Of a stretch of 15,595 bases of DNA, positions 1-6,944 are shown one piece after another. How positions within the stretch are numbered: the stretch's first letter is position 1; the number at the start of each line of letters is the position of its first letter. The notes beneath the pieces are model-generated. The model did no database searches, was not told the DNA's origin, and saw only the letters and a program-made list of their open reading frames with translations. The translations under genes were made by a program, and so were the position numbers. The DNA is from an uncultured Bacteroidales bacterium (GTDB taxonomy: Bacteria; Bacteroidota; Bacteroidia; Bacteroidales; UBA932): NCBI GenBank assembly GCA_900317065.1, contig ONFK01000011.1, positions 1 to 15,595 of the forward strand, given 5' to 3'.

Positions 1-766
1 GCTCCTCGCTGCGAAACAGCAGCGCATCCCCGACCGTGAGCGCGGGCGCATCGTCGGCTTTTCGGCGGGATTGCGGCGCGCTCTCCCGCCAGGCGGGCGC
101 CGACGACGTCGGCGCCATGACTGCCGGCGCGGCGGCAGGGCGATCCAGGCGATAGCCCTGGGCGCGGAAATCCTCCGCGCGCATCCGCTGGTAGAAATCC
201 GCCTTCGGCCCGGCGAGCTTTCGCGTCGAGAGGGACAGGCTTACCTGGGCGCCGCGGTCCTCTCCCTCCAGGATCGAGAGCACCTGGGAGAGATTGTCCA
301 CCCCGTAAATCTCCGCCTGCCTCAATTCCACCGCCTCCATGGCGGACTGAGCCGGGAGGATGCAGCCGCTAAGCCCCATTCCCACGGCCATCTCGGCATA
401 AGGCAGGGCCCCCGGGACAGGACGGACCGAACCGTCCAGGCCCAGTTCGCCCATTATCAGGTAGCGTCCGAGCCGCGGCAGATCTCTCTGTGCGGAGGCG
501 GCTATAATGCCCAGGGCTATGGGCAGGTCGTAGCCGCTGCCGTTCTTGTGCAGGTCGGCAGGCGCGAGGTTGATTATTATCTTCTTTCCGGGAATATGAA
601 AGTCCATGGACTGAAGGGCCGTCACCGTGCGGAGCAGACTCTCCTTTACGGCTGCATCCGCCAGCCCCACGAGATGAATTCCTATACCTCTGTCGATTTT
701 GACCTCGACGACAACCGGGACGGCATCGATCCCTATGCATTTGGCACCAATAATATTTATCAACAT
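1..766 (-). CDS. comM: ComM/YifB family protein (Mg-chelatase-like AAA+ ATPase), N-terminal part
   Basis: Partial gene: the reading frame is open to the left edge of the window, giving the first 255 residues. It starts at ATG 764-766 (MLINIIGAKCIGIDAVPVVV). Residues 1 to about 165 match the N-terminal ChlI/Lon-S16-like domain of ComM/YifB proteins, with the hallmarks VEVKIDRG, HLVGLADAAVKES, KKIIINLAPADLHKNG and YDLPIALGIIAAS. Known family members are hexameric AAA+ helicases; ComM promotes branch migration during natural transformation in proteobacteria, and the role in Bacteroidota is less certain. Odd point: the family normally enters its AAA+ domain (VKGQ motif, then Walker A) near residue 180-190. 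Here residues about 170-255 are an Ala/Pro/Arg-rich linker and neither motif appears before the edge. Divergent from tsaE with a 28-bp gap. Family identity is confident; the full domain structure cannot be seen. Confidence 0.88.
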   Translation of the reverse strand, partial: MLINIIGAKCIGIDAVPVVVEVKIDRGIGIHLVGLADAAVKESLLRTVTALQSMDFHIPGKKIIINLAPADLHKNGSGYDLPIALGIIAASAQRDLPRLGRYLIMGELGLDGSVRPVPGALPYAEMAVGMGLSGCILPAQSAMEAVELRQAEIYGVDNLSQVLSILEGEDRGAQVSLSLSTRKLAGPKADFYQRMRAEDFRAQGYRLDRPAAAPAVMAPTSSAPAWRESAPQSRRKADDAPALTVGDALLFRSEE

Positions 767-780
767 AACTCTATTATTAC

Positions 781-788
781 TATCTTTG
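781..788 (+). promoter_or_regulatory. Bacteroidota -7 box upstream of tsaE
   Basis: TATCTTTG is a perfect match to TAnnTTTG and ends 6 nt before the chosen tsaE ATG, so the transcript would have almost no leader. No -33 TTTG is visible at the usual 19-21 bp spacing. It lies in the 28-bp gap shared with the divergent comM gene. Confidence 0.5.
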
Positions 789-794
789 CCGGCG

Positions 795-1220
795 ATGCAG
801 CATTGTATTGTCATAAAAAACCTTTCCGATATCGACCGCGCCGCGCAGGAATTCCTTTCCATCGTGGGCAGCGGCCGCATAATCGCATTCTATGCTCCGA
901 TGGGAGCCGGTAAAACCACTTTCACCACGGCTATCTGCCGGGCAATGGGCGTTGACGGAGACGCTGTTTCTTCGCCGACCTTCGCCATTGTCAATGAATA
1001 CCGGACCTCCGCAGGCGAATCCGTTTTCCACTTCGATTTCTACCGTATCACCAAAATTGCCGAAGCCCTGGACATAGGATTCTACGACTATATCGACAGC
1101 GGATGTACCTGCATACTCGAATGGCCGGAGAATATCGAAGAGATTATTCCGGAAGAGGCTCTTCGCGTGCGAATCGAGGTGCAGCCGGACGAGAGCCGCA
1201 CCGTGACCTGGGAAGACTGA
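795..1220 (+). CDS. tsaE: tRNA threonylcarbamoyladenosine biosynthesis ATPase TsaE
   Basis: A 141-residue protein, the usual TsaE length. TsaE is the P-loop ATPase that works with TsaB and TsaD to place threonylcarbamoyl on A37 of ANN-decoding tRNAs, making t6A in the cytoplasm. Visible motifs are Walker A at residues 34-42 (APMGAGKTT), the switch-like SSPTFAIVNEY, the HFDFYRI signature, and LEWPENI near the C terminus. The start at ATG 795 was chosen because the next upstream in-frame ATG (699) would add 32 residues with no family counterpart, would lie inside comM on the other strand, and would be upstream of the -7 box at 781-788. The last 77 nt overlap the 3' end of the convergent lipoprotein gene. 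tsaB and tsaD are not in the window. Confidence 0.95.
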   Translation: MQHCIVIKNLSDIDRAAQEFLSIVGSGRIIAFYAPMGAGKTTFTTAICRAMGVDGDAVSSPTFAIVNEYRTSAGESVFHFDFYRITKIAEALDIGFYDYIDSGCTCILEWPENIEEIIPEEALRVRIEVQPDESRTVTWED

Positions 1221-2415
1221 CCTCCACCTCGATGGCAGTCAGATAACCGTTCATCCGGAACTCCGTCTTCTTTCCGCCGCTCCATACGAAAGGGTTTGCA
1301 TCCTTTTCCTTTGGATTCACCAGCGCGAATGGCTCATCTCCCGCAAACGCCAGGGCGGATGTGCTCAGCAGGAATGTGGAATCCCTCGAATATATCACAT
1401 TTCCGGGCGGCTTGATTATGCGGAAGTTCCCTCCGTCATATCCCAGCGCGAAGAATTCACTGGCGCCGCTGTAGATCAGATTTCCTGCTCCGAAGAGCAA
1501 TACGTTCCGGCCATGCGGGCCAAGGGTAGTGCACAGGGTCCGGTCCTCCGATTCCGCGCACGCCCACACCCCGTCGGCGCGGGCAAGCAGTTCCGCATTC
1601 AGCCACTTGGCAGTGGAGGGAAGAGCCTGCGACCCGGAAGGGCCCGTGACCACCATGGATGTCGTATAGTCCGAAATGTAATATACCTCCCCGCCAAGCA
1701 GTCGCAGGTCCCGCACCCTGGAAGCGCTGGAGACAGTGCCTACATTCTTCATGTTCCCGTCGACGACGCAGTAGCACGATGCTGCATTCCGGAAAGAAAA
1801 GCAGACGGCGCCTTCATTTTCGTACAGAGCCCCTCCCCTGCCATACAAAGGATGCGAGAAATCACCGAAAATCTCTCCCGAATCCCGCTTGAGAAGCGGC
1901 TCTCCGTCTCTTCGGAAGCAGAAACCGCCGCCGTCGAGATTGCGGCCGAGAGTATAGATTCTCCCTTCCTTCACGAGGAGCCCCTTGAGTTGTTCTCGCT
2001 GGCCATAGCGGAGCACCACCTTGCCGTCACAGCATATCGTAGTGCCTTCTTCAGATGTTTTTTCGGTGTACAGATGGCCTCCGGCCAGATGATGGGAGTC
2101 AGGCGAAGTGCCGATATCGGCCCCCGGTCCGGCTTCGGAGGAGAACTGCAGTTCATTGTCCTTCCACAACTGCACGGTGCAGCCGACTGCTCCGAAAGAC
2201 GGATCCTTGCGCCAGTCATAAGATTCCGGCACGACTACGGCCACGACATATACGCTGGTGTCGGACAACGGTTTCCCCTCAAGGACCGAAGACGTGTCCC
2301 TTCCACGGTGGCCGTGGCTTGAGAGCGCCTCAGCCCTGTATACCCTGTTGAGCGTGTATTTTTCGCAAGACGGCAGAACGAGCAGTCCTGCGAGCAAGAA
2401 TGGCAAACCCTTCAT
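1144..2415 (-). CDS. Uncharacterised lipoprotein, possibly beta-propeller
   Basis: I do not recognise this 423-residue protein. The N terminus (MKGLPFLLAGLLVLPSCEK) is a lipoprotein signal with lipobox LPSC, so Cys17 would be lipidated and the protein anchored in the envelope. The rest is rich in Gly, aromatic residues and short alternating hydrophobic stretches, with recurring units of roughly 40 residues such as GGEVYYISDY, DGVWACAE, GNLIYSG and GSGG-like turns, which suggests a beta-propeller; that fold is inference. The ATG at 2413-2415 is preferred over a TTG at 2436 because the -7 box covers that TTG. The last 25 codons lie antisense within tsaE and encode an Arg/Pro/Ser-rich tail unlike the preceding domain, as if an original stop had been lost. 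It follows the sigma/barrel pair on the same strand but has its own promoter after a terminator. Confidence 0.75.
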   Translation of the reverse strand: MKGLPFLLAGLLVLPSCEKYTLNRVYRAEALSSHGHRGRDTSSVLEGKPLSDTSVYVVAVVVPESYDWRKDPSFGAVGCTVQLWKDNELQFSSEAGPGADIGTSPDSHHLAGGHLYTEKTSEEGTTICCDGKVVLRYGQREQLKGLLVKEGRIYTLGRNLDGGGFCFRRDGEPLLKRDSGEIFGDFSHPLYGRGGALYENEGAVCFSFRNAASCYCVVDGNMKNVGTVSSASRVRDLRLLGGEVYYISDYTTSMVVTGPSGSQALPSTAKWLNAELLARADGVWACAESEDRTLCTTLGPHGRNVLLFGAGNLIYSGASEFFALGYDGGNFRIIKPPGNVIYSRDSTFLLSTSALAFAGDEPFALVNPKEKDANPFVWSGGKKTEFRMNGYLTAIEVEVSLPRSRCGSRPAAPRFAREEPLPE

Positions 2416-2433
2416 GATCCTGTTCGTTTGCCG

Positions 2434-2441
2434 CAAATCTA
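2434..2441 (-). promoter_or_regulatory. -7 promoter box for the lipoprotein gene
   Basis: On the minus strand TAGATTTG matches TAnnTTTG exactly and ends 18 nt before the ATG at 2415. It rules out the alternative TTG start at 2436, which lies inside the box. No clear -33 element is seen. Confidence 0.55.
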
Positions 2442-2456
2442 TATATAAAAATAAAT

Positions 2457-2478
2457 CCCCCGGGGGTACGTCCGGGGG
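2457..2478 (-). terminator. Rho-independent-type terminator after the sigma/barrel operon
   Basis: Arms CCCCCGG (2457-2463) and CCGGGGG (2472-2478) form a perfect 7-bp GC stem around an 8-nt loop. Read on the minus strand it is followed by ATTTATTTTTATATA. It sits 50 bp past the stop of the barrel protein and before the promoter of the next gene, so it likely separates the two transcription units. Confidence 0.7.
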
Positions 2479-2528
2479 TAAAAACTAAAATAAATGTTTG
2501 CCTCTATCCAAAAGGCTGATCTGCAGGA

Positions 2529-3770
2529 CTAAAGGTCGAATCTCACTCCGGCACGCAGCACCATCTGGAAAGGCTTGTCGGTGCGCAGGTTCTTGGGCTG
2601 GTCGCAGTTGAAATAGTACTTGACTGATGGTTCTGCGAAGATGCCCACCCGACGACTGACATTGAACTCGAAACCGAGGCCTGCCCCGACCGACCACTGA
2701 AGGCCGTTCACCTTGTCGCCTACGACGACGTCGGTGCCCAGCAGCCGGTACTTGTTGGAGACAGCCTTCTCCGCCTCCGTACCTACGACGGAATAAAGAG
2801 TGATGTCATTCTTGTCAACGAGTTTAACGAAGAAGTCGATAGGGATGCCTATATACTGAAGGGTATGGTTGAAGTCTCCGTTCTGAACGGAAAGCCCTTC
2901 AACATAGCGGCCCTCGAAACTGCGCGTAAGCAGGGAATAATCGATCCCGGTCCCGACTGACAGCACATCGTTCAGATGCACCCTCAGACCTATTCCGGCA
3001 ATGACGGGAACTCCGAATGAAGACTTGCTTGTCTCGGTGATTCCGCTCTGCTGATACGCCCCGGGGGCGGCCATCGCAAGCTTGCCTGCGCCGGCATTGT
3101 TGCCGGTGGATCCGCCTTTTACCAGCAGGGAAACGCCTCTGCGGGCGGATGATGCCCTGCGCGAATCCTCGTATGCCATCCGGGCGAAAGGATCGGGGCC
3201 TTCGGCCTCCGGTTTTTCAGGGGTCGTGGTCATTTCGACCGCCTGCTGAACACGCGTAGCCGGTTTTTCAGGGGTCGTGGTCATTTCGGCTGCCTGTTGA
3301 ACACGTGTAGCCGGTTTTTCAGGGGTCGTGGTCAATTCGACCGCCTGCTGAACACGTGTAGCGGGTTTTTCCGCCGGCACGGCGGTCTTTTCCGGGAGAA
3401 TCGGTTCGCGGACCATGTCTGATTCCGGAATCGGGGCGCCGATACCATCGGAGAGACTTTCCGCAACCAGGCCGGAGCCGGAGTTTATGTCAATCAGGTT
3501 GGAATTGTTGTCGGATGTTCCGGTGAAGAAGATGCCAAGGGCGACGGCGGCAGCGGCGGCAAGGGCGGCACCGGCCCAGTACCACGTGCGGCGGACCGGA
3601 CGGGAGGCAGCGGCGCCCAAGCGGGTTGCACCCGCGCCTGCGGCAGCGCCCTGAAGCGCATCGAGCCTGGAAGAAATGGCTTCCCAGGCCCCTGCAGGTG
3701 CAGGTTCCTGAGCTTCTTCCATAATCGACCGTATCTGAAGGTCGAGTTCTTCGTCAAACTCTTTACGCAT
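2529..3770 (-). CDS. Putative membrane-spanning anti-sigma / outer-membrane beta-barrel fusion protein
   Basis: A 413-residue protein starting at ATG 3768-3770, one base after the sigma factor stop, so probably translated by coupling. There is no cleavable signal peptide. Residues 1-60 are a charged cytoplasmic segment with the PAGAWEAISSRLDA motif seen in Bacteroidota regulators encoded next to ECF sigma factors. Residues about 62-83 are a single Ala-rich transmembrane helix after Arg-Arg. Residues 84-215 are a low-complexity Pro/Thr/Glu linker containing three 17-residue repeats (EKPATRVQQAVEMTTTP) at 134-184. Residues about 250-413 alternate like a small outer-membrane barrel (FGVPVIAGIGLRV, QYIGIPIDFFVKL, LQWSVGAGLGFEFN, VGIFAEPSVKYYF, MVLRAGVRFDL), of OMP_b-brl/PorT type. 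Inferred role: the N terminus binds the neighbouring sigma factor while the C terminus reports envelope state. A plain structural protein is the alternative. Confidence 0.82.
   Translation of the reverse strand: MRKEFDEELDLQIRSIMEEAQEPAPAGAWEAISSRLDALQGAAAGAGATRLGAAASRPVRRTWYWAGAALAAAAAVALGIFFTGTSDNNSNLIDINSGSGLVAESLSDGIGAPIPESDMVREPILPEKTAVPAEKPATRVQQAVELTTTPEKPATRVQQAAEMTTTPEKPATRVQQAVEMTTTPEKPEAEGPDPFARMAYEDSRRASSARRGVSLLVKGGSTGNNAGAGKLAMAAPGAYQQSGITETSKSSFGVPVIAGIGLRVHLNDVLSVGTGIDYSLLTRSFEGRYVEGLSVQNGDFNHTLQYIGIPIDFFVKLVDKNDITLYSVVGTEAEKAVSNKYRLLGTDVVVGDKVNGLQWSVGAGLGFEFNVSRRVGIFAEPSVKYYFNCDQPKNLRTDKPFQMVLRAGVRFDL
3211..3371 (-). repeat. 51-bp in-frame tandem repeat, three copies plus a partial fourth
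   Basis: Copies begin at 3211, 3262 and 3313, exactly 51 bp apart, with a short fourth copy starting at 3364. The second and third copies differ from the first at only about three to four positions. Each encodes one 17-residue unit in the periplasmic linker of the barrel protein. Because the length is a multiple of three, gain or loss of a copy would change linker length without a frameshift. Confidence 0.95.
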
Positions 3771-3771
3771 C

Positions 3772-4365
3772 TTAAAATCTTTCTCTGATCTTGTTCTGCA
3801 GCAAGGTCCGCGCACGCTGCAACTGCGAACGCGAAGTGGTTTCCGAAATCTCCAGGGCCTCTGCAATTTCCTTGTGGGAGAAACCCTCGACAACATACAT
3901 GTTGAACACCGTGCGGAACCCCGGCGGCAGCGCCGCTATCATCTTGCAAAGTTCCTGGTATCCTATATTCTGGATGGGGGTAGGGTCGCCGCTGCTGACG
4001 TTCCACGCGGCTTCCACATCCTCACTCTGCTTGAGCACGTCTTTCTTCCGTAAACTCATCAATGCCGTATTGACAAAGATCTTGCGGGCCCAGCCTTCGA
4101 AAGATCCCTCTCCCGAATAGCTGTCCAGCTTGGTGAACAATGTCACGAAACCATCCTGAAGGATGTCGGCAGCCGAATCTCTGTCCCCCATGTAACGCAT
4201 GCAAACTGCGAACATCTTGGAAGACAGGGAATCGTAAACCGCCTTCTGTGCAAGCCTGTCTCCGTTTTTGCATCTTTCGATGACATCCGGATCCACGCCG
4301 TTGCCCACTTTGCCGGTTTCCCGTTCTCGATTTTTAAGATGCGACTTGTTTCCAAAAAGTTGCAT
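3772..4365 (-). CDS. ECF-type RNA polymerase sigma factor
   Basis: A 197-residue sigma-70 family protein of the extracytoplasmic function group. Region 2 covers residues about 44-106 (AVYDSLSSKMFAVCMRYMG, the DILQDGFVTLFTKL helix that contacts the -10 element, and GWARKIFVNTALMSLRK). Region 4 covers about 141-193 (ALPPGFRTVFNMYVVEGFSHKEIAEALEI, followed by the helix-turn-helix recognition segment SETTSRSQLQRAR). No sigma region 1.1 or 3 is present. The ATG at 4363-4365 is chosen; an upstream TTG at 4386 lies inside the -7 box and would not be transcribed. The stop is one base before the start of the barrel/anti-sigma protein, forming a two-gene operon. Target genes are unknown. Confidence 0.95.
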   Translation of the reverse strand: MQLFGNKSHLKNRERETGKVGNGVDPDVIERCKNGDRLAQKAVYDSLSSKMFAVCMRYMGDRDSAADILQDGFVTLFTKLDSYSGEGSFEGWARKIFVNTALMSLRKKDVLKQSEDVEAAWNVSSGDPTPIQNIGYQELCKMIAALPPGFRTVFNMYVVEGFSHKEIAEALEISETTSRSQLQRARTLLQNKIRERF

Positions 4366-4383
4366 CCTCAAAAAATGTATACG

Positions 4384-4391
4384 CAAAAATA
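4384..4391 (-). promoter_or_regulatory. -7 promoter box for the sigma factor operon
   Basis: The minus strand reads TATTTTTG, a perfect TAnnTTTG, ending 18 nt before the ATG at 4365. It is in the 72-bp gap shared with the divergent TPR gene, back to back with that gene's box at 4415-4422. Confidence 0.55.
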
Positions 4392-4414
4392 ACCAAATAA
4401 CTCCAAAAAAGCAC

Positions 4415-4422
4415 TATTTTTG
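4415..4422 (+). promoter_or_regulatory. -7 promoter box for the TPR/EnvC operon
   Basis: TATTTTTG is a perfect TAnnTTTG, ending 15 nt before the ATG at 4438. No -33 TTTG is found at standard spacing. It is divergent from the sigma factor promoter 23 bp away. Confidence 0.55.
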
Positions 4423-4437
4423 TACATATAGATTGGT

Positions 4438-5802
4438 ATGAAGAAATTGATTCTCATAGTTGCCGCGTTGCTGGCCCTGCTTCCGGACAGGGCAGGAGCC
4501 CAGTCCGCACAAAGCAACAGCATAATGGAAACCATGTTCACGGGTGCTGTCGCAAAAATGCAGACAGGCGACATTGAAACCGCAGTAAAGCACTTTGAAT
4601 ATCTCGACAAGCACTACCCCGGCAACGATGCCGTCAACTACTGGCTCGGCCAGTGCTATGCCATGCTCGGCCGTCTGGACGATGCGGAAAAATGCCTGCA
4701 GACGGCGGTGAAGGCCGATTCCACCAACGTATGGTATCAGGACATGCTCGCGAACATCTACATGAGCAAGGGAGAGGGGGGAAAATCCTCCGAAATCTTC
4801 CTTAAGCTGATGGAGAAGAACCCCGGAAAATACACCAACGCCTACACCCTGACGCTTCTGGGCAACAAGAACATGATGGAATACAAGGATTCCCTGGCGC
4901 TGGACAATTTCGAAAAGGCCCTGCTTTATTCGCCGGACTATGTGCCGGCAATCCTCGGCAAGAGCGAAGTGTACCGTATGCAGGGAAACATCCCGGCATT
5001 CTTCGCATCGCTTGACGAGATGGCTTCCAACCCCACCCTGAACCCGTCAGCCAAGTGCGACTATGTCAACCAGATACTCCAGCACATCGACTACAACTTC
5101 TTCCGCTCCTGGGGAGCCCAGCTGGATTCGCTGGTAAGCCGCTGCGCCCAGGTGCATCCCTCCGACAGCAGCGCCCTGCGCCTTGCCGGCAGCTGGTTCT
5201 ACGGCACCGAGCGCAAAGAGAAGGGCCGCGCATACTTCGACCGCTTCGTGGAAGCCTATCCCGAGAATCTCGACGCGCAGTACCTCAAACTGCAGGTGCT
5301 GATGGACGAAGGCGCCACCGCCCGTGAGCTCATCGACCAGTGCGAAGTGATCATCCGCACCGGAGGAGAGAAGAATCCCCGCGTGATGCCCGCCCTCGCC
5401 ACCATAGGCGACACCTACCATAAACTCGGGCAGGAGAAGAACGCCTTCAAGGCATACGACCGTGCGCTCAAGGCGGATCCGGAATACCTCCCGGTACTCA
5501 ACAACTACGCCTACTACCTGAGCCTGCAGAAGAAAAAGCTGAAAAAGGCGGCCGCGATGAGCAAGAAGACGGTGGAGAAAGCACCCGACAACGCAACCTA
5601 CCTCGACACCTACGGGTGGATACTCTATCTGCAGGGCAAGGCGCAGCAGGCCAAGCCCTATTTCAAGCACGCGATGCTTTACGGCGGACGCGGCAGCAAA
5701 GTGATACTCGAGCACTACGCCACCGTGCTTGAAGCGCTCGGGGAGAACGACCTCGCAAAATCCTTCCGCATGCTGGCGGAGCAAAAAAAGGAAGAAGAAT
5801 GA
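4438..5802 (+). CDS. Secreted tetratricopeptide repeat protein
   Basis: A 454-residue protein with a signal peptide (MKKLILIVAALLALLPDRAGAQS, likely cleaved after Ala21), so exported to the periplasm or outer membrane periplasmic face. TPR units are visible at about 36-135 (AVKHFEYLDKHYPGNDAVNYWLGQCYAMLGRLDDAEKCL and following) and about 315-440 (ATIGDTYHKLGQEKNAFKAYDRALKADPEY, then two more helical pairs with TYLDTYGWILYLQGKAQQA). TPR arrays act as protein-binding scaffolds; no catalytic domain is seen. The stop overlaps the next start in ATGA, so it is translationally coupled to the EnvC-like protein and probably works with it in cell-wall remodelling. From memory, other Bacteroidales have this TPR-M23 pairing too, often with a DUF4292 lipoprotein gene between them; that gene is absent here. 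Confidence 0.93.
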   Translation: MKKLILIVAALLALLPDRAGAQSAQSNSIMETMFTGAVAKMQTGDIETAVKHFEYLDKHYPGNDAVNYWLGQCYAMLGRLDDAEKCLQTAVKADSTNVWYQDMLANIYMSKGEGGKSSEIFLKLMEKNPGKYTNAYTLTLLGNKNMMEYKDSLALDNFEKALLYSPDYVPAILGKSEVYRMQGNIPAFFASLDEMASNPTLNPSAKCDYVNQILQHIDYNFFRSWGAQLDSLVSRCAQVHPSDSSALRLAGSWFYGTERKEKGRAYFDRFVEAYPENLDAQYLKLQVLMDEGATARELIDQCEVIIRTGGEKNPRVMPALATIGDTYHKLGQEKNAFKAYDRALKADPEYLPVLNNYAYYLSLQKKKLKKAAAMSKKTVEKAPDNATYLDTYGWILYLQGKAQQAKPYFKHAMLYGGRGSKVILEHYATVLEALGENDLAKSFRMLAEQKKEEE

Positions 5803-6944
5803 GAAGATTCGCGGCATTCGCACTTGCAGCCATCCTGCTCTGCACACAGGCAGCGGGCCAGAACAGCTCCCAGAAAAAAGCGAAGCTGGAAAGGGAGATA
5901 GCCATACTCGACCAGCAGCTGAAGGAAAATGCCAGCAAAGTCAAAAGCGCCAATACCGCCCTCAAGCTCACCCGGAAGAAAATCAGCGCCAGGAAGGGCC
6001 TGCTCGCCGAGAGCGACGCCCAGATATCCACTCTCGACAAGCGCATAAACGAGAAAAGCGGCAAGATAGACAGTCTGGAAGCCCGATACGCCCTTCTCTC
6101 CGGCAACTACGACAAACTGGTGCGTACGGCCTACAAGAACCGCGACTCCCGAATCTGGTACATGTACCTGCTCTCCAGCGACGGACTCACCCAGGGGCTG
6201 CGCCGATACGGATACCTCAAAAGCATGGCTGCCAGCCTGAATGCCCAGGCTTTGGAAATCAAGGACACACGGGCCAGGCTGGAAGAAGAGAAAGCGGGGC
6301 TGGTCAAACTCCGGGAGGAGGCTTCCGTGCTGCGCAATACAAGGGTGGTGGAGCTGAAGCAGCTTGAAAAAGACGAGAACAGTTCCAGACAACTCGTTGC
6401 CAGCCTCGGCAAGGACAAGGCCAGGTACCAGAAGGAACTTGCAGCAAAGAAAAGGCAGGTGCAGGCCCTCAACGCCGAGCTCAACAAGATGGTGAAAAAG
6501 TCGGGCGGCAAGCCCAAGACCGAGGTGGATGCCAAACTCGACAAGGAGTTCGCCGCCAACAGGGGCAAGCTCCCCTGGCCTGCCGACGGCCCCGTGGTGG
6601 ATTCATTCGGCAAACACTACCATCCTGTCTACAAAAATGTGGAACTGCCTTTCAACAACGGCGTGAACATAGCCCTCGGCAAGGACAGCGCGGTGAAGGC
6701 GGTATTCGACGGCACGGTGAGCAACGTGGTGGTGATCCCCGGCTACAACCAGTGCATACTGGTGCAGCACGGCGGTTATTTCACCTTCTACTGCAAACTC
6801 GCCAGCGTCAATGTAAAGGCCGGCGACAAGGTCAAGACCGGGCAGGTCCTCGGCCGCGTGGACACCATCGCCGGCGAAACCCAGCTCCACTTCGAGCTTT
6901 GGGAAGGCAAAACCCCGAGGAATCCGGAGCTGTGGCTTAAATAA
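5799..6944 (+). CDS. EnvC-like murein hydrolase activator with degenerate LytM (M23) domain
   Basis: A 381-residue exported protein: signal peptide 1-20 (MRRFAAFALAAILLCTQAAG), long coiled coil at about 23-105 and 145-235, then a LytM/M23 fold at about 262-379. The zinc peptidase residues are mostly replaced. The HxxxD site reads NNGVN (Asn286, Asn290), the catalytic His of the YxHL motif is Lys333 (YCKL), and HxH is Gln362-Leu-His364. Two of three zinc ligands and both catalytic histidines are therefore missing, so it is not expected to cut peptidoglycan. EnvC and NlpD in E. coli have the same loss and activate amidases, and this role is inferred here. It overlaps the TPR gene by 4 nt. Its stop overlaps the convergent feoB gene by 8 nt, leaving no room for a terminator. 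Confidence 0.93.
   Translation: MRRFAAFALAAILLCTQAAGQNSSQKKAKLEREIAILDQQLKENASKVKSANTALKLTRKKISARKGLLAESDAQISTLDKRINEKSGKIDSLEARYALLSGNYDKLVRTAYKNRDSRIWYMYLLSSDGLTQGLRRYGYLKSMAASLNAQALEIKDTRARLEEEKAGLVKLREEASVLRNTRVVELKQLEKDENSSRQLVASLGKDKARYQKELAAKKRQVQALNAELNKMVKKSGGKPKTEVDAKLDKEFAANRGKLPWPADGPVVDSFGKHYHPVYKNVELPFNNGVNIALGKDSAVKAVFDGTVSNVVVIPGYNQCILVQHGGYFTFYCKLASVNVKAGDKVKTGQVLGRVDTIAGETQLHFELWEGKTPRNPELWLK

Noticed and set aside
71..913. 280-codon plus-strand open frame at the left end
   Set aside because: It is antisense to the comM frame, which has clear family motifs; the plus frame encodes Arg/Gly-rich sequence with no recognisable domain and runs out of frame into tsaE.
3211..3371. 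Possible CRISPR-like repeat array
   Set aside because: The units are directly tandem with no unique spacers and are in frame with a protein linker, so it is a coding repeat.
4366..4386. TTG start for the sigma factor at 4386
   Set aside because: The TTG is part of a perfect -7 box, so it would lie upstream of the transcription start; ATG 4365 fits better.
5047..6392. Two minus-strand open frames of 266 and 225 codons
   Set aside because: Both are antisense to the TPR and EnvC-like genes, overlap each other, and show no domain.
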